Part shown: piece by piece, positions 62,589-64,000 of the stretch
How the letters are laid out: each line of letters opens with the position of its first letter
How positions within the stretch are numbered: the first letter of the stretch is position 1
Program-made: the position numbers and the translations under genes
The notes under the pieces: model-generated
What the model saw: only the letters and a program-made list of their open reading frames with translations
Told to the model about the DNA's origin: nothing
Databases searched by the model: none
From: Ridgeia piscesae
Taxonomy: Eukaryota; Annelida; Polychaeta; Sabellida; Siboglinidae
Assembly: GCA_025642075.2 (NCBI GenBank)
Contig: JAODUO010000439.1
Span: forward strand, 364,001-428,000
DNA: 64,000 bases
Reading direction: 5' to 3'

Positions 62589-64000
62589 TCTTTAGACAAA
62601 TGACTTTTACATTGAACCTAATAATATTATTATTTTGATAAATTTGTACCTTACTTTGTAAGTTTTTGTAATTCTGGAAAACCACACCCAGAGACATTTA
62701 ACATTAAGTACTAAAATGATAAAGTTATCTAAATAAAATAAATTTGTTAAAACATGTCGCAAATAACCAAAATTAACTGACTAAACTGTGACAACTTAGA
62801 AAAAGGTTACATAAGTATGCAACATAAATATATATTATACTGTATGAACAGTATGAATTAATTAGTTACCTAATAATAATAATTTAACTAAACCACTCAA
62901 AACAATTATCAGCTGAATAAATAGTAACCAGATGAAAAAACATTCACATGTTTATACATAGTATGCGTGTCATAAATATCTTAAATTAAAAAAATTAACT
63001 TATCAGTTTAATAAATAATAATTAGTTAGCTAAACGACTCACGTGAAGTGGTCATTGAAGTACTTCCTTTCTTGCCTTGCCCGACTGTCGGGGGCGGACC
63101 ACAACTCGACCGGGTCAGTTGTAACTTGGAACATCGTCAGACCAGCCACAAATGCACAACTGACCACAAGACCAACTCCCAGAACGACCACCGGGTGGCC
63201 AGCACAAAAGCGCCCCCACGTGGCAAACGTTGTCTCCAGCCATTGTTCCATCTTCGCACCGATGCGTTCACTACAACTAATGTCGTTGCTTGTAATGATC
63301 TTTGTGGAGTTGCTACTGAAGCTGTGGTCGTCGCTGGAGTTGAGGCGACTTCGACCACCGTTCACACTGAACATATCTTCCGATGTGTTGTCCAACTTTG
63401 CAGGTGCGATCAAGCTTGACCTGTATCAAAATGCAGTTTTACTTAGTTGCTTATTTATCGCCATAACATTGCATGATAACTGTAACTTTAGAGGAATTGT
63501 GCCATTTTAACACTGTATATTTGTTAAGACATGTACATTGTTAAAACAGTTTATCTCACATCGATATATATTTTGATATTTGTAAGTGAAGATCATTTAG
63601 ACCAATAAGAATTAGAGCCTCATCTAAGATTTAGTGTAGCAACATGGCTGATTATAAGATAGTTGCACGTTCTGTCACTGCTAACTTTTAAACATATTTT
63701 TAGGTGAATAAAATTGCTTAGTTGCACACAAAAGTTGCTGTAATAATTACAGTGTCGACATTTTGTTGATTGCAAATTACTCAAACATACTACATTCTAA
63801 AATATTCATATACAAACTTGTACAGTGTTGTTATATAACTAACTAAAACAAAAACAACCATAATTACAACTTAAACCAACCAAAACACCAGACCTGAGCT
63901 GCACGTGCCACGTACCATATCAGATAGGTTCCAAAGATTAGCACAAACACGGAATAGACACAGGAACAGATGAAGGCCATCGCGTCAATGCCCCAGATGG
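43025..64000 (-). CDS. NPC1: NPC1 intracellular cholesterol transporter, 20 coding exons visible, 5' part outside the window
   Basis: Exons in transcript order: 64000-63916 (cut by the edge), 63420-63043, 62274-62145, 61523-61193, 60650-60490, 56895-56767, 56470-56288, 55987-55873, 55502-55375, 53601-53452, 52262-52173, 51923-51733, 51316-51195, 50629-50497, 49890-49832, 49009-48823, 48278-48047, 46435-46322, 43868-43706 and 43161-43025. All junctions are GT-AG with matching phases, giving about 1,071 residues in one frame to a TAA. The order is transmembrane helix 1, middle luminal domain, sterol-sensing domain, Cys-rich luminal domain, terminal bundle. That is NPC1, which exports cholesterol from late endosomes/lysosomes after receiving it from NPC2. 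[16 protein letters not shown] and [14 protein letters not shown] favour NPC1 over NPC1L1. The N-terminal sterol-binding domain should lie beyond 64000. Confidence 0.95.
43267..43690. repeat. NPC1: GA and GAGT microsatellite with an internal 90-bp duplication (NPC1 intron)
   Basis: GAGT (TGAG) units at 43390-43457 and 43625-43672 flank two copies (about 43455-43544 and 43555-43635) of a segment containing GTAGGTGGATGTCTAAGTAAG and AAACAAGCAAGTGAGAGAAG. The array ends 15 bases from the NPC1 splice donor at 43700-43705. Confidence 0.93.
44559..46050. repeat. NPC1: 34-bp minisatellite, about 44 copies (NPC1 intron)
   Basis: The unit is CAGAGRACATGTGTATTATG followed by TGGTCACAGGGGRT, 34 bases, with G/A variants at GGGGGTC/GGGGATC and GAGGAC/GAGAAC. 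As 34 is not a multiple of 3 and the unit lacks plus-strand stops, all three plus-strand frames stay open for over 400 codons and give the same 34-residue repeat. These are artefacts, not genes. The array lies between the NPC1 exons at 46322 and 43868. Confidence 0.95.
46050..46285. repeat. NPC1: Segment next to the 34-bp array, duplicated at 46978-47205
   Basis: From GCAGGTGAAACTGTCTGATG onward, both copies run in parallel through GGTCGCGGCAAACATAGATC to AGAACGAATATGGTAAG, with small indels. The copy at 46868-47205 also includes about 3.5 minisatellite units at its left end (46868-46978), so the whole block (array end plus flank) was copied across the exon 46322-46435. Confidence 0.9.
46868..47205. 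repeat. NPC1: Second copy of the array-end block
   Basis: Three to four 34-bp units followed by the same flank as 46050-46285. It lies in the next upstream NPC1 intron. Confidence 0.9.
47205..47247. repeat. NPC1: 19-bp perfect inverted repeat with 5-base loop (NPC1 intron)
   Basis: TGTTTTTTATGAAATCATC at 47205 is reverse-complemented at 47229-47247 around AGGCA. It starts exactly at the end of the duplicated block. Confidence 0.95.
47560..47940 (+). mobile_element. LINE 3' end (L2/CR1-like) in an NPC1 intron, antisense to the gene
   Basis: One plus-strand frame reads [19 protein letters not shown] and [12 protein letters not shown], the same C-terminal wording as the LINE at 5400-5550 (RAFSVAAPTLWNSLP, LKTYLF) but diverged. 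The 3' end has TTGTTGCGCCTCTGAACTTG, then AAAGGCGCTATAGAAG, and an ATT tail at about 47925-47939. It is a related but distinct subfamily, truncated to its last 380 bases. Confidence 0.8.
48823..53601 (-). CDS. NPC1: NPC1 exons 10-16 in window: cytosolic loop, TM8, Cys-rich luminal domain
   Basis: Exon 53601-53452 has the [10 protein letters not shown] loop. Exon 52262-52173 gives a helix, then [14 protein letters not shown]. Exon 51923-51733 has [11 protein letters not shown] and [15 protein letters not shown]. Exon 51316-51195 has [15 protein letters not shown] and PPCC. Exon 50629-50497 has CEPCP and [14 protein letters not shown]. Exon 49890-49832 is only 59 bases ([19 protein letters not shown]). 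Exon 49009-48823 has [10 protein letters not shown] and ends VFPY in phase 2. All are in NPC1 order. The Cys pattern follows the family's third luminal domain. Confidence 0.94.
53692..53852 (-). mobile_element. SINE 3' half (same family as 12503-12808) in an NPC1 intron
   Basis: The plus strand shares CTTCTTCTTCCATT, TGCTGACCATTATTGTCA, TTCTCTAGAATTA, ATTTAYCCCATGTG, GATCTTTTACTTCCC-like wording and GATAGAAGGGACCA with 12505-12660, in order. The tRNA-like head is missing, so this is a 5'-truncated copy on the minus strand. Confidence 0.8.
54052..54313. repeat. NPC1: Two AT microsatellites (NPC1 intron)
   Basis: AT runs at about 54054-54113 and 54259-54304, the second ending in a short CA run. 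Confidence 0.96.
55375..56895 (-). CDS. NPC1: NPC1 exons 6-9 in window: sterol-sensing domain
   Basis: Exon 56895-56767 (43 codons) encodes [15 protein letters not shown] and the first SSD helix. Exon 56470-56288 encodes [12 protein letters not shown], then [24 protein letters not shown]; the conserved SSD proline and the GVDNIFI block are intact. Exon 55987-55873 encodes [18 protein letters not shown]. Exon 55502-55375 encodes the [23 protein letters not shown] helix and the [10 protein letters not shown] end. From family knowledge this five-helix module forms the membrane sterol path. Confidence 0.95.
57064..57131. repeat. NPC1: Pair of 34-bp units flanking the big minisatellite
   Basis: 57064-57097 and 57098-57131 are diverged tandem copies sharing AAGAGATAT, GCGGGT and GACCCCAG. 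The second runs into the CTCTCTGTG phrase of the adjoining array. Confidence 0.85.
57118..60489. repeat. NPC1: 32-34-bp minisatellite, about 100 copies, each with an NPC1-sense splice-donor sequence
   Basis: The consensus on the plus strand is AGACCACACACACAGTCTTA followed by CTCACCTCTCTGTG. A 32-bp variant with ACAAC in place of AGACCAC occurs in blocks (57130-57300, 57690-57880). On the gene strand each unit reads GAGAGGTGAGTAAGAC, identical to the donor of the NPC1 exon at 60490. The array begins immediately at that donor and fills most of the intron between exons 60650-60490 and 56895-56767. A few units are shortened or mutated. A 111-codon frame at 58919-59254 is a repeat artefact. Confidence 0.95.
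60490..62274 (-). CDS. NPC1: NPC1 exons 3-5 in window: middle luminal domain
   Basis: Exon 62274-62145 begins [14 protein letters not shown]. Exon 61523-61193 holds [20 protein letters not shown] and SVLNYYQNS, plus [22 protein letters not shown]. Exon 60650-60490 holds [16 protein letters not shown] and WEKKFIEFV. From family knowledge this domain docks NPC2, and its Cys residues form disulphides; NxT/S glycosylation sites are visible (NCT, NAT). The last exon ends GGAGAG followed by the donor GTGAGTAAG, which is also the repeated core of the adjoining minisatellite. Confidence 0.95.
61680..61743. repeat. NPC1: Three tandem 21-bp copies (NPC1 intron)
   Basis: CCCTGTACCTCAYTTATAA is repeated three times, period 21. 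Confidence 0.93.
62546..62585. repeat. NPC1: AT microsatellite (NPC1 intron)
   Basis: About 19 AT units. Confidence 0.95.
63043..64000 (-). CDS. NPC1: NPC1 exons 1-2 in window: TM1, cytosolic linker, TM2
   Basis: The edge exon (64000-63916) encodes [12 protein letters not shown] and a hydrophobic helix ending LIWYV-like, the expected first helix after the N-terminal domain. It leaves phase 2 at a GTACGT donor. The next exon (63420-63043, 378 bases) completes the Trp codon. It encodes a Ser/Asn-rich cytosolic linker, a WGRFCAGHP block and TM2 ([18 protein letters not shown]), then [14 protein letters not shown], the conserved entry into the middle luminal domain. The donor is GTGAGT. Confidence 0.93.

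Overview
This window is metazoan nuclear DNA. It holds two spliced genes with GT-AG introns, several non-LTR retrotransposons, a tRNA-derived SINE, LTR-element debris and very long micro- and minisatellites. There are no operons, ribosome binding sites, tRNA/rRNA genes or CRISPR arrays. The repeat style and the invertebrate-type mobile proteins suggest a lophotrochozoan, possibly a mollusc; that is inference only.

Layout. 0-1.2 kb: the 3' end of an unrecognised acidic coding frame, then fossils of a mobile-element/virus-type family B DNA polymerase. 2.2-2.8 kb: a broken unassigned coding stretch. 3.7-5.7 kb: a 5'-truncated, frameshifted LINE with a TTA-repeat tail; its relatives lie at 12.0-13.0 kb (split by a SINE), 14.95 kb (reverse strand) and 47.6-47.9 kb. 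6.66-7.07 and 15.0-15.2 kb: fragments of other LINE proteins. 13.7-14.9 and 20.5-21.2 kb: Ty3/gypsy-like remnants. 18.6-19.9 kb: a pseudogene of an uncharacterised invertebrate Cys-rich family. 21.2-23.3 kb: two 420-bp direct repeats around another coding fossil. 24.2-30.06 kb: a LINE interrupted by a nearly full-length, oppositely oriented CR1-type LINE (25.64-29.7 kb) whose ORF1 has a PHD-like finger and an SGNH esterase domain.

Two cellular genes were reconstructed exon by exon; every splice phase agrees. (1) A plus-strand doublecortin-domain gene (DCDC2-like), five coding exons, 34152-38902, 220 residues, essentially just two DCX domains. Its introns contain a GGAGGC array, an AT array and about 750 bp of GA repeat. 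(2) A minus-strand NPC1 cholesterol transporter gene running from the right window edge to its stop at 43025, with 20 coding exons visible (about 1,071 residues, first transmembrane helix to C-terminus). The exons for the N-terminal sterol-binding domain must lie beyond 64000. The two genes are convergent.

The most unusual feature is a 3.4-kb minisatellite of about 100 copies (57.1-60.5 kb) in an NPC1 intron. It abuts an NPC1 exon, and nearly every unit repeats that exon's 5' splice-site sequence in the sense orientation. A second, unrelated 34-bp minisatellite (44.56-46.05 kb) sits in another NPC1 intron and is open in all three plus-strand frames.
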